Of a stretch of DNA of 64,000 nucleotides, positions 49,923-58,185 are shown one piece after another. The translations under genes and the position numbers were made by a program. The notes beneath the pieces are model-generated. The model was given only the letters and a program-made list of their open reading frames with translations, was not told the DNA's origin and made no database searches. The stretch is taken from the NCBI GenBank assembly GCA_963737835.1, contig CAVTUH010000001.1, positions 2,666,001 to 2,730,000 on the forward strand, given 5' to 3'. Numbering within the stretch: position 1 is the stretch's first letter; each line of letters opens with the position of its first letter. Source of the DNA: Palsa-1248 sp963737835. GTDB lineage: Bacteria; Gemmatimonadota; Gemmatimonadetes; Gemmatimonadales; Gemmatimonadaceae.

Positions 49923-50523
49923 CCCATGGCCGGCGGTCGTCGAATCGACCGTCACCGGGCTGCGCCAGGGACTGCGCCACCGACCCGCTCCGGGCACGGA
50001 ATCGCCAACGGGGGTGCCGCGGGCGGCGGTCGCGATCGTGCTTCGACCGGGGCACGCCGGGATCGAGATCCTGCTCATCAAGCGAGCCGAGCGGGAGGGG
50101 GACCCTTGGAGCGGGCACGTGGCTCTGCCCGGCGGGCGGGAGGACCCCACCGACCGCTCGTTGGAGGAGACGGCGATCCGCGAAACGCGAGAGGAGACGG
50201 GGCTCGATCTCGCGCAGCGAGGAGAGATCCTCGGCGCCCTGGATGATCTCGAGCCGCGATCGATGCCCAGAAAGATTCTCGTGCGCCCATTCGTCGCGCT
50301 CCTTCGCGAGGACGCCCCGCTGGAGCTGAGCGACGAGGTGGCCGCGGCGTTCTGGGTGCCGCTGGGAGACTTGACCGCCCCGGGGGCGATCACGCAGTCG
50401 ACCGTCCACGTCGGTGGCGCAGCGCGCAGCGTGACGAGCTTTCTGCACGGCGATTACGTCGTGTGGGGCATGACGGAGCGGATCCTTCAGCAGTTGCTGT
50501 CTGTGTTGGCGGGGTATAAGTAG
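49903..50523 (+). CDS. Nudix hydrolase, CoA-pyrophosphatase-like
   Basis: About 206 residues. The Nudix box GGREDPTDRSLEETAIRETREETGL is split over more than twenty residues and complete: G-x5-E-x7-REUxEExGU. It is preceded by LLIKRAEREGDPWSGHVALPGG, the LLxKRA...GxPWSGQxALPGG arrangement of the NudL/CoA diphosphatase group. A GTG at 49903 overlapping the rhodanese stop by 20 bases is the best start; nothing convincing lies further downstream before the domain. Substrate assignment is by family only. Confidence 0.82.
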   Translation: MGTSTGDPWPAVVESTVTGLRQGLRHRPAPGTESPTGVPRAAVAIVLRPGHAGIEILLIKRAEREGDPWSGHVALPGGREDPTDRSLEETAIRETREETGLDLAQRGEILGALDDLEPRSMPRKILVRPFVALLREDAPLELSDEVAAAFWVPLGDLTAPGAITQSTVHVGGAARSVTSFLHGDYVVWGMTERILQQLLSVLAGYK

Positions 50524-50800
50524 GGGGACGGGCGCTTCGCGCCGCGTAGAAAAGAGAAAGCAGAGAGGAGAGAGGAGAAAAACGGGCAACGGCCGCGACA
50601 GCAAACGGGCGACGTAATGCGTCGCCCCTACCGGTCCAAGGCCAGCTATGGTGCGGTGGGCGCCGTCGGCGTTACGATTTGGTCCCCGACCCTGACCCCT
50701 GAGCCCTAACCCCGCCGTTCAGCTCTCTCCTCTCTCCTTTCTCCGTTTCTCCTTTCTCGGGCGCGAAGCGCCCGCGGCCCCTGACCCCGCAGTATTAGCC
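50524..50800. repeat. Nested composite repeat region (four module types)
   Basis: About 277 bases without a gene. Outer arms: GGGCGCTTCGCGCC plus AGAGAGGAGAGAGGAG (50530-50580) pairing with CTCTCTCCTCTCTCC...GGGCGCGAAGCGCCC (50718-50775). Inside: a GGGCGACG-TAA-TGCGTCGCCCCTACC palindrome near 50610-50632, then CCCCGACCCTGACCCCTGAGCCC with the CCGCCGTTCAG end near 50690-50718. It looks like elements inserted within an element. TATTAG just before the uspA ATG may be a -10. Confidence 0.85.
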
Positions 50801-51280
50801 ATGTACAAGCGCATCCTCGTGGCACTCGAGCACTCGCCGGCGGACGCGTCGATCATCGACCACGTGCGTGGGCTGGCACGCATGTGCAATTCGGCGCTCG
50901 TACTCATCCACGTTGCAGACGGTTGGGTGGCGCGGAACATCGAGCAACTGGCGCTGCGCGAGTCTCAGGAGATGCGCGACGATCGCGCATATCTCGATCA
51001 GCTCGTGACGCAACTCGCCGGCGAGGGCTTTTCGGCGGAGGCCGTTTTGGCCACGGGTGATCCAGCCGCTGAGATCGCTGCGGCCGCCGAGCGCGAGCAT
51101 TGCTCACTCATCGCAATGTCGACCCACGGGCATCGGTTCCTGGCAGACCTCTGGCGGGGAAGCGTCGCGAACGAAGTGCGTCACCGGTCGTTGGTGCCCG
51201 TCCTGCTGGTGCGCGCCAACCGCCCCTCCGCCGGGAACAATGTTTGCCAGCCAAAGCCATCCAGCGACGACGCGGGATGA
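50801..51280 (+). CDS. Universal stress protein, UspA family
   Basis: A 159-residue Usp-fold protein. It starts MYKRILVALEHSPAD and has a C-terminal ATP-binding-like motif IAMSTHGHRFLADLWRGSVANEVRHRSLVPVLLVR (the G-x2-G-x9-G(S/T) pattern is GHRFLADLWRGSV, partly preserved). A polar tail follows. It overlaps the next gene by ATGA, forming a two-gene unit with a holin-X-type membrane protein. Typically induced by stress; ligand unknown. Confidence 0.9.
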   Translation: MYKRILVALEHSPADASIIDHVRGLARMCNSALVLIHVADGWVARNIEQLALRESQEMRDDRAYLDQLVTQLAGEGFSAEAVLATGDPAAEIAAAAEREHCSLIAMSTHGHRFLADLWRGSVANEVRHRSLVPVLLVRANRPSAGNNVCQPKPSSDDAG

Positions 51281-51705
51281 TCGTGGCAAGCAGCGACCTA
51301 CCCATTCAGCAGGCGGCGGGCACTCCGGCGACCCTGGTCGATCTCGTGCGCCGGCTGAGCGATGACTCGAAACGGTTGGCCGGGAACGAGATCCGGCTCG
51401 CCAAGCTCGAGATGACGGACAAGCTGCACGTCACCAGCCGAGGCGCCGCGTTGTTCGGTGTGGCGTTCGGTGCGGGTGCCGTCGCGCTGTCGGCGCTGAC
51501 GATCGGCGTCGCGGCCGCGCTGACCCTGGCGGTTGGCAAGGTGTGGATTTCCGCCCTCATCACGGGGGTCGTCGAGATGCTCGTCGGATATCTCGTTGTG
51601 CGCGGCGGTACGCGCACCTTTGCGTCGTTGTCGCGCGCAGTACCAGAAGCCGGCCACGAGATCCTCGGTAGCGCGCGACAGATCGCCAGCGGCCGCGCCG
51701 ATTAG
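51277..51705 (+). CDS. Holin-X (DUF1469)-type membrane protein
   Basis: A 142-residue protein with the family layout: an amphipathic helix LVRRLSDDSKRLAGNEIRLAKLE, then two membrane helices (about 60-84 and 91-113), and a polar tail. It is the second member of this family in the window (the other is fused to DUF3618). The ATG overlaps the uspA stop (ATGA). The family name 'phage holin' is historical; there is no phage gene nearby. Confidence 0.8.
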   Translation: MIVASSDLPIQQAAGTPATLVDLVRRLSDDSKRLAGNEIRLAKLEMTDKLHVTSRGAALFGVAFGAGAVALSALTIGVAAALTLAVGKVWISALITGVVEMLVGYLVVRGGTRTFASLSRAVPEAGHEILGSARQIASGRAD

Positions 51706-51822
51706 CGCGGCCGCTATCGCGGCCGAGAAAGGAGAACCGCAGAAAGGAGAAAGGAGACACGGCGCGCGGGCGCTATCCGCCCGAGAGAGGAGAAGTACAG
51801 AAAGGAGAAAGGAGACACGGCG
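51706..51822. repeat. Two direct copies of a palindrome-plus-purine-arm module
   Basis: GCGGCCGCTATCGCGGCC followed by GAGAAAGGAGAACCGCAGAA and AGGAGAAAGGAGACACGG (51706-51762). The module then repeats as GGGCGCTATCCGCCC with GAGAGAGGAGAAGTACAGAA and the same ending (51768-51820). Unlike other loci the copies are in direct orientation and do not form one long hairpin. The last GGAGAC could serve as a ribosome site for the next gene. Confidence 0.85.
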
Positions 51823-51827
51823 CGGCA

Positions 51828-52670
51828 ATGCGCCGGTCTATCTTTCGAGCTATGCTGACGGCGTTGGCCCTCGTGTGGCTCGTGCAAGCAGGCGCACCGC
51901 CGCGCACGATTGCGATCGACTCGCGCCTCGCGGCGGATGCGCACCTGCGAGTCGGTGATCGGGTCGTCATCGCGGGCCAGCCCGGCGACGCAGCGGCGGG
52001 ACGCGGTGATACGGTCGTCATCAGCGCGATCGTGCAGCCGGGCACTGACCCGTCCGACGTGGCGCGCGACGACTATCGTGTCCGAGTCCATCTGACGGAG
52101 CTCCAACGACTGACGAACGCGCCCGACGAGGTCGACCGCTTCGCGATCCGAACCGCCGGTGGCGCCGCCACGGATCGGACGCTGGCGGCGATCAACGGCG
52201 AGGCCTTTGGGTTTCACGCGTATCGGTCTCGCGACGTCGCAGTTCGGACGTCGAAGACGTTCCAGGTCGTCAGCCGGTTTCACAAGGCGATCGCGGTCAT
52301 CACGGTGGTGGCGAGCGCGATCTTTCTCGTGTGCCTGCTCATCCTGAGAGTCGATGAGCGTCGGCATGATGTCGCTGCGCTTCGCCTGATCGGGATTTCA
52401 CGCGTGTCCGTGGTGACCTCCGTGGTCATGGAGGCAGCGTGCATCGCGCTGGTGGGGAGCGCAGTCGGTGTGCTGGTCGGGTGGGCTACATCGCTCTTCA
52501 TCAACTGGCACTACCGTGGCGTGTATCGCACGCAACTGGCGTTTGCGCTCGTGACGCCTGACATCGTCGGTGTGGCGGTTTCGCTTGCTGTGATCCTGGG
52601 GCTCGTCGCCGGCCTCGTCGCCAGCACGCGGCTCGCTCGCATGCCGCCACTCACGCTCTTTGGCCGATGA
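51828..52670 (+). CDS. FtsX-family ABC permease (AttF/G-like), short form
   Basis: A 280-residue permease (272 if the ATG at 51852 is used, which follows TATCTT by 7 bases and starts directly at the signal-like segment MLTALALVWLVQAG). One N-terminal helix, a periplasmic domain (about 25-160), then the FtsX domain with three helices (FHKAIAVITVVASAIFLVCLLI; VVTSVVMEAACIALVGSAVG; IVGVAVSLAVILGLVAGLV). It is shorter than most MacB/LolC-like permeases. It overlaps the next permease by ATGA and probably pairs with it. Confidence 0.85.
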   Translation: MRRSIFRAMLTALALVWLVQAGAPPRTIAIDSRLAADAHLRVGDRVVIAGQPGDAAAGRGDTVVISAIVQPGTDPSDVARDDYRVRVHLTELQRLTNAPDEVDRFAIRTAGGAATDRTLAAINGEAFGFHAYRSRDVAVRTSKTFQVVSRFHKAIAVITVVASAIFLVCLLILRVDERRHDVAALRLIGISRVSVVTSVVMEAACIALVGSAVGVLVGWATSLFINWHYRGVYRTQLAFALVTPDIVGVAVSLAVILGLVAGLVASTRLARMPPLTLFGR

Positions 52671-53857
52671 TTGGGTCGCTGGCGATCGCGTCCCTGCGCC
52701 GTCACACGGCTCGGACGGCGCTCGCGGTCGCCGGCGTGGCAGTGGCGGCGGCGTTGCTGCTCGACATGGTCATGCTGTCGACCGGGATGCGGGAGTCGTT
52801 CCGCCGGTTCCTATTGGTCCAAGGGTTCGATCTGCGGATCGCTCCCAAGGGGACGCTGCCGATGGATACCGAGGCCACCATCGGCCACGCGCGTGACATC
52901 CTCGCGGCGTTGCGGGCGAACCCCGACATCGCCAGTGCGACACCGGTGCTCGGTGCCCAGATCCATGTGCTACTCGGCGGGCGAGCCGACCTGACGACCT
53001 TTGGCGTGGGACTCGACCCCGCGACGCAGGCGGATTACCAGCTGGAGCAGGGGAATCCGCTCGACGGGACCGATCGTGTGGTGGTCAACACGGCGTTTCT
53101 CACGCGCGCGCACGCGCGACTGGGCGACACACTGGACGTCGCGACGGGTCTCGACCCGCAGTTGCGGACATATTCAGGACAGCGACGCGTCATGATCGCC
53201 GGCATCGGTCGATTCCTCTACACGGCGGCAGACGAACCGGTGATGGCCATTCCGATCACGACGCTGCAGGCCATGGGTGGCGCGCAGCGGACTGACCGCG
53301 CATCGCTGTTTCTCGCAAAGGTGCGCGATTCCGTGAATGCGGATTCCGTGGCCGCGTGGGTCGATCGCACCTTCCCGAGCGTGTCCACGTTGTCGACGCC
53401 CGCGGCGTTGCGACAGGTCGACGAGCGACTCGGATACTTCGGGCAGCTCGCACTCATCCTGGGAGCGGTGAGCTTCACGGTCGGCTTCCTCCTGGTCACC
53501 ACCCTCGTGACGGTTTCCGTGAACGAACGACTCGGGGAGATCGCCGTCATGCGCGCGATCGGCGTGCGCCGGGTGCGCGTCGTGATCCAGATCGTGCTCG
53601 AGGCGCTCGCGCTGGCGCTGTCCGGCACAGTCCTCGGGCTCGGGCTGGGTCTCGTGACGGCGAGGTACCTCAACGCCATCCTCTCCGATTTCCCGGGGCT
53701 GCCCTCGGCGTTCCACTTCTTTCTCTTCCAGCCGGTGGATGCCTGGCGGACGCTGGCGCTGCTCGTGACGGCCGGCGTGCTCGCCGGTGCGTATCCGGCG
53801 TGGCGGGCCTCGGCGCTCCCGATCGCGGCCACGCTGCGGCGTGAGGCGATCGTATGA
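52667..53857 (+). CDS. FtsX-family ABC permease (AttF/G-like)
   Basis: A 396-residue permease of the LolC/MacB/FtsX superfamily: one N-terminal helix (TALAVAGVAVAAALLLDMVML), a large periplasmic domain (about 45-255) and three C-terminal helices with the family loop LGEIAVMRAIGVRRVRVVIQIVLEALALALSGTVLG. It overlaps genes on both sides by ATGA. With the ATPase and the lipocalin-domain protein downstream it forms a four-gene exporter-type cluster resembling AttEFGH. Confidence 0.9.
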   Translation: MIGSLAIASLRRHTARTALAVAGVAVAAALLLDMVMLSTGMRESFRRFLLVQGFDLRIAPKGTLPMDTEATIGHARDILAALRANPDIASATPVLGAQIHVLLGGRADLTTFGVGLDPATQADYQLEQGNPLDGTDRVVVNTAFLTRAHARLGDTLDVATGLDPQLRTYSGQRRVMIAGIGRFLYTAADEPVMAIPITTLQAMGGAQRTDRASLFLAKVRDSVNADSVAAWVDRTFPSVSTLSTPAALRQVDERLGYFGQLALILGAVSFTVGFLLVTTLVTVSVNERLGEIAVMRAIGVRRVRVVIQIVLEALALALSGTVLGLGLGLVTARYLNAILSDFPGLPSAFHFFLFQPVDAWRTLALLVTAGVLAGAYPAWRASALPIAATLRREAIV

Positions 53858-54615
53858 CGGTATTCGGGCGTTCGGTCCCCCGCGCGCGGTGGCGCATGGA
53901 CGATCGATCCGATGGCGCGATCGTCAAGGTGCGCAACCTGCGGCGCGAATACCGGATGGGAGACGAGGTCGTCCGCGCGGTGCGCGGCCTGTCGCTCGAG
54001 ATCGCTGCCAACGAGCATGTGGCGATCGTCGGGCCGTCCGGCTGCGGGAAGTCGACGCTCCTCAATCTCCTGGGAGTCATCGACCGACCAACATCCGGCG
54101 AGGTGCTCTTTCGCGGCCGCGACGTCGGCGCGCTGCCGGACCGCGAAGCGACGCTTTTTCGGCTCCACAACATCGGGTTCGTCTTTCAGCGGTTTTACCT
54201 GCTCGCGACACTGACCGCTCGCGAGAACATCGAGCTGCCGCTGGCCGAGGCAGGAGTCAGGCCGGCGGAACGCGTCGCACGCGCGCAGGAGCTGCTGGCG
54301 TACGTCGGTCTCTCCGAGCGCGCGCGGCATCGGCCCGCGCAACTCTCCGGCGGCGAGCAGCAGCGCGTCGCCATTGCGCGCGCGTTGGCCAACCGTCCGG
54401 CGATTCTCCTCGCCGACGAGCCGACCGGCGAGCTCGACGCCGGTACGGGGAGGCAGATCATCGACCTCTTTCGCCAGCTCCACGCCGATGGGACGACGAT
54501 CGTGGTCGTCACCCATGATGACGAGCTGGCCGCAGCGGCCCAACGAGTCGTTCACATGCGCGATGGAGAAATCGTCGGTGAATCCGTCGCCGGCGTGCGA
54601 CGGTCCGCATGTTGA
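53854..54615 (+). CDS. LolD/MacB-type ABC ATPase
   Basis: A 253-residue ATPase. Walker A is IVGPSGCGKSTLLNLLG, the Q-loop region is NIGFVFQRFYLL, the signature is LSGGEQQRVAIARAL, Walker B is ILLADEPTGELD, and the H-loop is VVVTHDDEL. This pattern is typical for ATPases serving FtsX-type permeases. The first ~20 residues are extra; a GTG or ATG nearer MDDRSDGAIVKVRNL could be the true start. The next gene begins 7 bases before its stop. Confidence 0.93.
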   Translation: MTVFGRSVPRARWRMDDRSDGAIVKVRNLRREYRMGDEVVRAVRGLSLEIAANEHVAIVGPSGCGKSTLLNLLGVIDRPTSGEVLFRGRDVGALPDREATLFRLHNIGFVFQRFYLLATLTARENIELPLAEAGVRPAERVARAQELLAYVGLSERARHRPAQLSGGEQQRVAIARALANRPAILLADEPTGELDAGTGRQIIDLFRQLHADGTTIVVVTHDDELAAAAQRVVHMRDGEIVGESVAGVRRSAC

Positions 54616-56114
54616 CCCTTCTGGCCGTTCGCAACTTTCTCTACAAGCCCTGGCGGTCGGCGCTGCTCTTCATCGGCTTCGGACTGGGCGTGGCCGTCAT
54701 GATCGTGCTGCTCGCCATCGGCGGAGCGATGGTGACTCAGGCGCAGGATGAGCGGTTGGTTGGCGGCGGCGACGTCACGGTGCTGCCCGATGGGATCGAC
54801 GTGGAGGTGATGAAGACGGGCGGCCTCGGCGGCATGTTCTTTTCGATTCCCAACGCACGGTTCGTCGCTCTCCAGCTGCTCGCGTCCCCGCGGCTCGCAC
54901 CATTCGTGCGCGCGGTGGCGCCGCAAAGCGACGAGAAGCTGCTGTACCTCACGACCGCCGACGGCGAGGAACGCCCAGTCCGAGCGCTGGGCGAATTGCC
55001 GTCGGCCACGGCCGCCGTCGGTGCGGCGCCAGCCCTCGCAGCGGGCCAGTGGAGAGACGACGACGTCGACCGCCGGTGGGCCCACCCCACGCCGGCCGAG
55101 CTGGAGGCGGATATCGACCACTTCCACGTGCCGCCCGCGGGGATCGCCAATCCGCAGAGCTGGGGCGAGTGGCACTATTTCAACATCGTGTCTGCTGACC
55201 GCCGGCAGTGGGTCTTCATGTCTTTCATCCTCGGCGGTGCCGTCGGACGAGGGGAATGGGGTGGGCAAGTGCTCGTGGCGACGCACACCGCCCCCGCGGC
55301 GCACGCGCCGGCGCGAGAGCACCGCTACGTGGCGACGGCATCACCCGCGGCCATTCATTTCTCGACGGCCTCTCCGGATCTCCAGATCGGTCCATCATCG
55401 GTACATCTGCTGGACGACGGCCGGTACGCGGTGCGGGCGCACGGTCGGGATGCTGGAGGTGCGAGCATCGATGTCGACCTGACGATCACACCGGCGCCGC
55501 GGGCCTACTTCCCTGGCGTGGACATCGCGACCGGGGACTTTGCCTCCGGCTATACCGTGCCGGCACTCAAGGCCGACGGCAGTGGGCGGATCTGCGTCGG
55601 CGCGCACTGCACCCAATACGATGCCGCGCAAGCATACCACGACCACAATTGGGGCGTCTGGCGTGGTGTCACATGGGAATGGGGGGCCGCGCGCGCCGGG
55701 AGCTACGCGCTGCTCTTTGGCCGCGTGCAGCCGCCCGATTCACTTGGCGGCAACTCGCCGCTCTTCGTGTACCTGGTCGATTCCCTGGGGTTTCGCTCCG
55801 TCTTTCGCCCGTCGGCAATTGCCTACACGGACCACCGCACCATCGTCGTGGACGGGCGACCGGTGCGTGTTCCATCGGCGGCGCAGCTCGCCGATGTCCG
55901 AGGGCCGGATACGCTACGTGTGGACCTCGCAGTGGAAGACGCCGTGGCGACCGACACCCGCCGGCCGCTCATCGAGCGTGGGGCAACTGCCGCCGCTCGC
56001 CGGCTCGTGCACCCCTACTTCGTCCAGATGAAGGGGCGCGCCCGGATTTCGGGGCGTATCGGGGGCGTGCCGCTGTCGGGAGAGGGGACGGGGTTCTTCG
56101 AGACGTATAGGTAA
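54609..56114 (+). CDS. Membrane-anchored CrtC/AttH-type lipocalin-domain protein with FtsX-like N-terminus
   Basis: A 501-residue protein. The N-terminal ~50 residues (LLAVRNFLYKPWRSALLFIGFG...) look like the beginning of an FtsX permease with one membrane helix. The remainder (about 110-500) is a two-part beta-barrel of the carotenoid 1,2-hydratase (CrtC)/AttH family, with SWGEWHYFNIVSAD and the diagnostic AYHDHNWGVWRGVTWEWG. AttH proteins are normally secreted partners of AttEFG ABC transporters and probably bind lipidic ligands. Here the part is fused to a permease-like anchor, so it likely sits on the periplasmic face beside the transporter. No carotenoid genes are nearby. Confidence 0.82.
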   Translation: MLTLLAVRNFLYKPWRSALLFIGFGLGVAVMIVLLAIGGAMVTQAQDERLVGGGDVTVLPDGIDVEVMKTGGLGGMFFSIPNARFVALQLLASPRLAPFVRAVAPQSDEKLLYLTTADGEERPVRALGELPSATAAVGAAPALAAGQWRDDDVDRRWAHPTPAELEADIDHFHVPPAGIANPQSWGEWHYFNIVSADRRQWVFMSFILGGAVGRGEWGGQVLVATHTAPAAHAPAREHRYVATASPAAIHFSTASPDLQIGPSSVHLLDDGRYAVRAHGRDAGGASIDVDLTITPAPRAYFPGVDIATGDFASGYTVPALKADGSGRICVGAHCTQYDAAQAYHDHNWGVWRGVTWEWGAARAGSYALLFGRVQPPDSLGGNSPLFVYLVDSLGFRSVFRPSAIAYTDHRTIVVDGRPVRVPSAAQLADVRGPDTLRVDLAVEDAVATDTRRPLIERGATAAARRLVHPYFVQMKGRARISGRIGGVPLSGEGTGFFETYR

Positions 56115-56120
56115 GGCGAC

Positions 56121-56240
56121 TGCGGGTCTGGGGCCCGGGGTTTCGGGTTTGGGGTAAGCGCCACGACCCGCGCCTGCAGTTAGCTGTGGTCGTCTGGTGT
56201 CGTCGTTCCCCAGACCCCAAACCCGAAACCCCAGACCCGC
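56121..56240. repeat. Inverted-repeat element with GGGTCTGGGG / GGGTTTGGGG arms
   Basis: Left arm 56121-56154 (TGCGGGTCTGGGGCCCGGGG, then TTTCGGGTTTGGGG) pairs almost perfectly with right arm 56208-56240, which ends in CCGCCGTTC. The loop holds GACCCGCGCC and CTGTGGTCGTC. It is the same class as 16574-16694. It lies between the lipocalin gene and the DUF72 gene, both on the plus strand. Confidence 0.88.
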
Positions 56241-56294
56241 CGTTCCGATTTTCCAACCCTCACCTCCGCCGCCGCCGGCCCCTATACTGTGCCC

Positions 56295-57155
56295 ATGCCC
56301 CCACCATCCCCGCGGTCGCAGTCGGCGAGCGGCTCCACTCGTGTGGAGCCCGGGCTCGTCCGGATCGGGACTCAGGGCTGGAACTACGCGGCGTGGCAGG
56401 GACCGTTTTATCCGCTCGACACGCGGCAGGCGTCGTTTCTCTCCGTCTATGCGCGCGCATTCGACACGGTGGAGGTCGATGCGACTTTCTACTCGGTGCC
56501 GTCACCGAGCACCGTCCGCAGCTGGGCGGAGCGCGTTCCCGCGGGCTTTGTCTTCGCGCTCAAGATGCCGCAGGAAGTGACGCACGAGCATCGGTTGCGC
56601 GACACAATGGAGTTGGCAGAGCTCTTCTTCGATCGTGCGCGGATGCTTGGGCCGAAGCTTGGGCCCATTCTCTTCCAATTCGCGCCCGAGTTCACGCCGT
56701 CTGAGCTGCCCGCGTTGGCTGCGTTTCTTCCGCGCTTGCCGCGCGATCTCGCGTTCGCCGTCGAGTTTCGACACCGTGGATGGATTCATGACGGCGTCCT
56801 GGCGCTCTTGGCGGAGCACAACGTGGCGCTCGCCCTCACGGATACCCGGTTCATCCCGCGACGCGTCACCTTGTCGCTCGTCGAACGCCCGACCGCGGAC
56901 TTCGCCTATGTCCGGTGGCTGGGCCCCGACCGCGATCTCGTCGACCACACACGACTGCAGGTCGATCGATCGCGCGACCTCGCCGTGTGGGCCGACGCGA
57001 TCCGCCGGCTGCAGGATCGCGTAAAGGCGGTCTACGCGTACATGAGCAACTTCTTCGCCGGTCATGCTCCGGCGTCGGCGCGGATGCTCCAGGACCTCCT
57101 GGGACAGTCGCCGGTTCCCCCCGAACGGATGGGAGATCAGCTCACGCTGTTCTAG
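56295..57155 (+). CDS. DUF72-family TIM-barrel protein
   Basis: A 286-residue protein of the YecE/DUF72 family. Diagnostic segments are VRIGTQGWNYAAWQGPFYP, FDTVEVDATFYSVPSPSTVRSWAERVP, FVFALKMPQEVTHEHRL and YAYMSNFFAGHAPASARML. The biochemical function is unknown. A TATACT hexamer ends 6 bases before the ATG and no Shine-Dalgarno is present, so the transcript may be leaderless. Its end overlaps the convergent SURF1 gene by 14 bases. Confidence 0.93.
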   Translation: MPPPSPRSQSASGSTRVEPGLVRIGTQGWNYAAWQGPFYPLDTRQASFLSVYARAFDTVEVDATFYSVPSPSTVRSWAERVPAGFVFALKMPQEVTHEHRLRDTMELAELFFDRARMLGPKLGPILFQFAPEFTPSELPALAAFLPRLPRDLAFAVEFRHRGWIHDGVLALLAEHNVALALTDTRFIPRRVTLSLVERPTADFAYVRWLGPDRDLVDHTRLQVDRSRDLAVWADAIRRLQDRVKAVYAYMSNFFAGHAPASARMLQDLLGQSPVPPERMGDQLTLF

Positions 57156-57921
57156 GCGGCACGACAACGTCGCGTCGCCGGGGCGCGATGAACAGTGCGT
57201 ACCACGTGCCGACGACGATGGTGATGGCGAAGGAAAACCACTGGATCGCGTAGTTCAGATGTGGGCCTTCGTCGAGCGGCGGGGCCGGGAGGCGGGTTGG
57301 GGCGCGTGCCGCATGGACTCCGCTCGCATCCGGCGATGCGTCGGCCGTCGCCTGCCCGCCGCTCTGCAATACCACGAGGTAGTCGGCGACCGGATGCCCG
57401 AGGTGCTGCTCGATCGCGGCGCGGTCGAGCCACCGGTACTCATTCGGATGCCCCGACGACGACAAGGTCGCGGGGCCCTGGCCCGGTGCGAGGGCGACCA
57501 GATATCCGGTGCCCGTCAGATGGGTCGGCTCCTGCCACTGTGCATCGTCGACCGACATGCCATCGGCGGCGTAGACCCAGCCGCGATCCACGAGTACGGT
57601 CGTGTCTCCGAGCACACCGGAGTCGGCGCGCATCGGCGTGATGAGGTTGACGCCAGGTGCGCCGTCCCGGACTCGGTCGATCAACAGCACCTCGTGTGAG
57701 AAGTCGAGCGTGCCGGCGAGTCGCACGCGCCGGTAGCGGCGCTCGCCGGTGTCGGCTGGCACTGCTGACAACGCGATGGGGGGTTCGTCGAGGCGGGACG
57801 ATACGACGGCGTTGTGTGCACGCCGCGTGGCGAGGCGGTGCAGTTGCCAGACGCCCAGGCGGGCACAGAAGATCGCGGCAATGGTCGCAATGAGCAGAAA
57901 CACGACGTTCCGACGGGGCAT
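57142..57921 (-). CDS. SURF1-family cytochrome oxidase assembly protein
   Basis: A 259-residue protein with the SURF1 layout: an N-terminal helix (VVFLLIATIAAIFCARLGVWQLHRL), a periplasmic domain with RYRRVRLAGTLDFSHEVLLIDR and VDRGWVYAADG, and a C-terminal helix NYAIQWFSFAITIVVGTWYALF. SURF1 helps insert heme into cytochrome c oxidase, which implies aerobic respiration. On the minus strand TAAATT ends 6 bases before the ATG with no ribosome site, another leaderless candidate. Confidence 0.92.
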   Translation of the reverse strand: MPRRNVVFLLIATIAAIFCARLGVWQLHRLATRRAHNAVVSSRLDEPPIALSAVPADTGERRYRRVRLAGTLDFSHEVLLIDRVRDGAPGVNLITPMRADSGVLGDTTVLVDRGWVYAADGMSVDDAQWQEPTHLTGTGYLVALAPGQGPATLSSSGHPNEYRWLDRAAIEQHLGHPVADYLVVLQSGGQATADASPDASGVHAARAPTRLPAPPLDEGPHLNYAIQWFSFAITIVVGTWYALFIAPRRRDVVVPPRTA

Positions 57922-57987
57922 CGCCGAAATTTACGCGGCGTTGCGCCCCCGGTTGGTCATCGCATAGCCCGTGCGGGCGGCCATGGA

Positions 57988-58010
57988 GGGCGACGCATTG
58001 CGTCGCCCCT
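57988..58010. repeat. GGGCGACGC/GCGTCGCCC palindrome, copy 1 of a tandem pair
   Basis: Perfect 9-bp arms around ATT, followed by CCTACC; preceded by GTGCGGGCGGCCATGGA. Confidence 0.92.
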
Positions 58011-58066
58011 ACCAGCCGATCAGCGGATATTGCACGGACGGTGCGGTTCGCGGCGATCCACAAGCA

Positions 58067-58088
58067 GGGCGACGCATTGCGTCGCCCC
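58067..58088. repeat. GGGCGACGC/GCGTCGCCC palindrome, copy 2 of a tandem pair
   Basis: Same core as the copy 79 bases upstream. The following ~55 bases (GCTGGTCAGCAGACATGGTA ... GGCGATCCTCAAGC) are also related to those after copy 1, so the repeating unit is about 80 bases and includes more than the palindrome. The pair fills the SURF1 to dehydrogenase interval. Confidence 0.9.
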
Positions 58089-58185
58089 TACCCGCTGGTC
58101 AGCAGACATGGTACGGGCAGTGCCGCGTGACGGCGATCCTCAAGCCCTAATGCATATTGGGCGACCGTTGCCGTATTTTTGCGGG

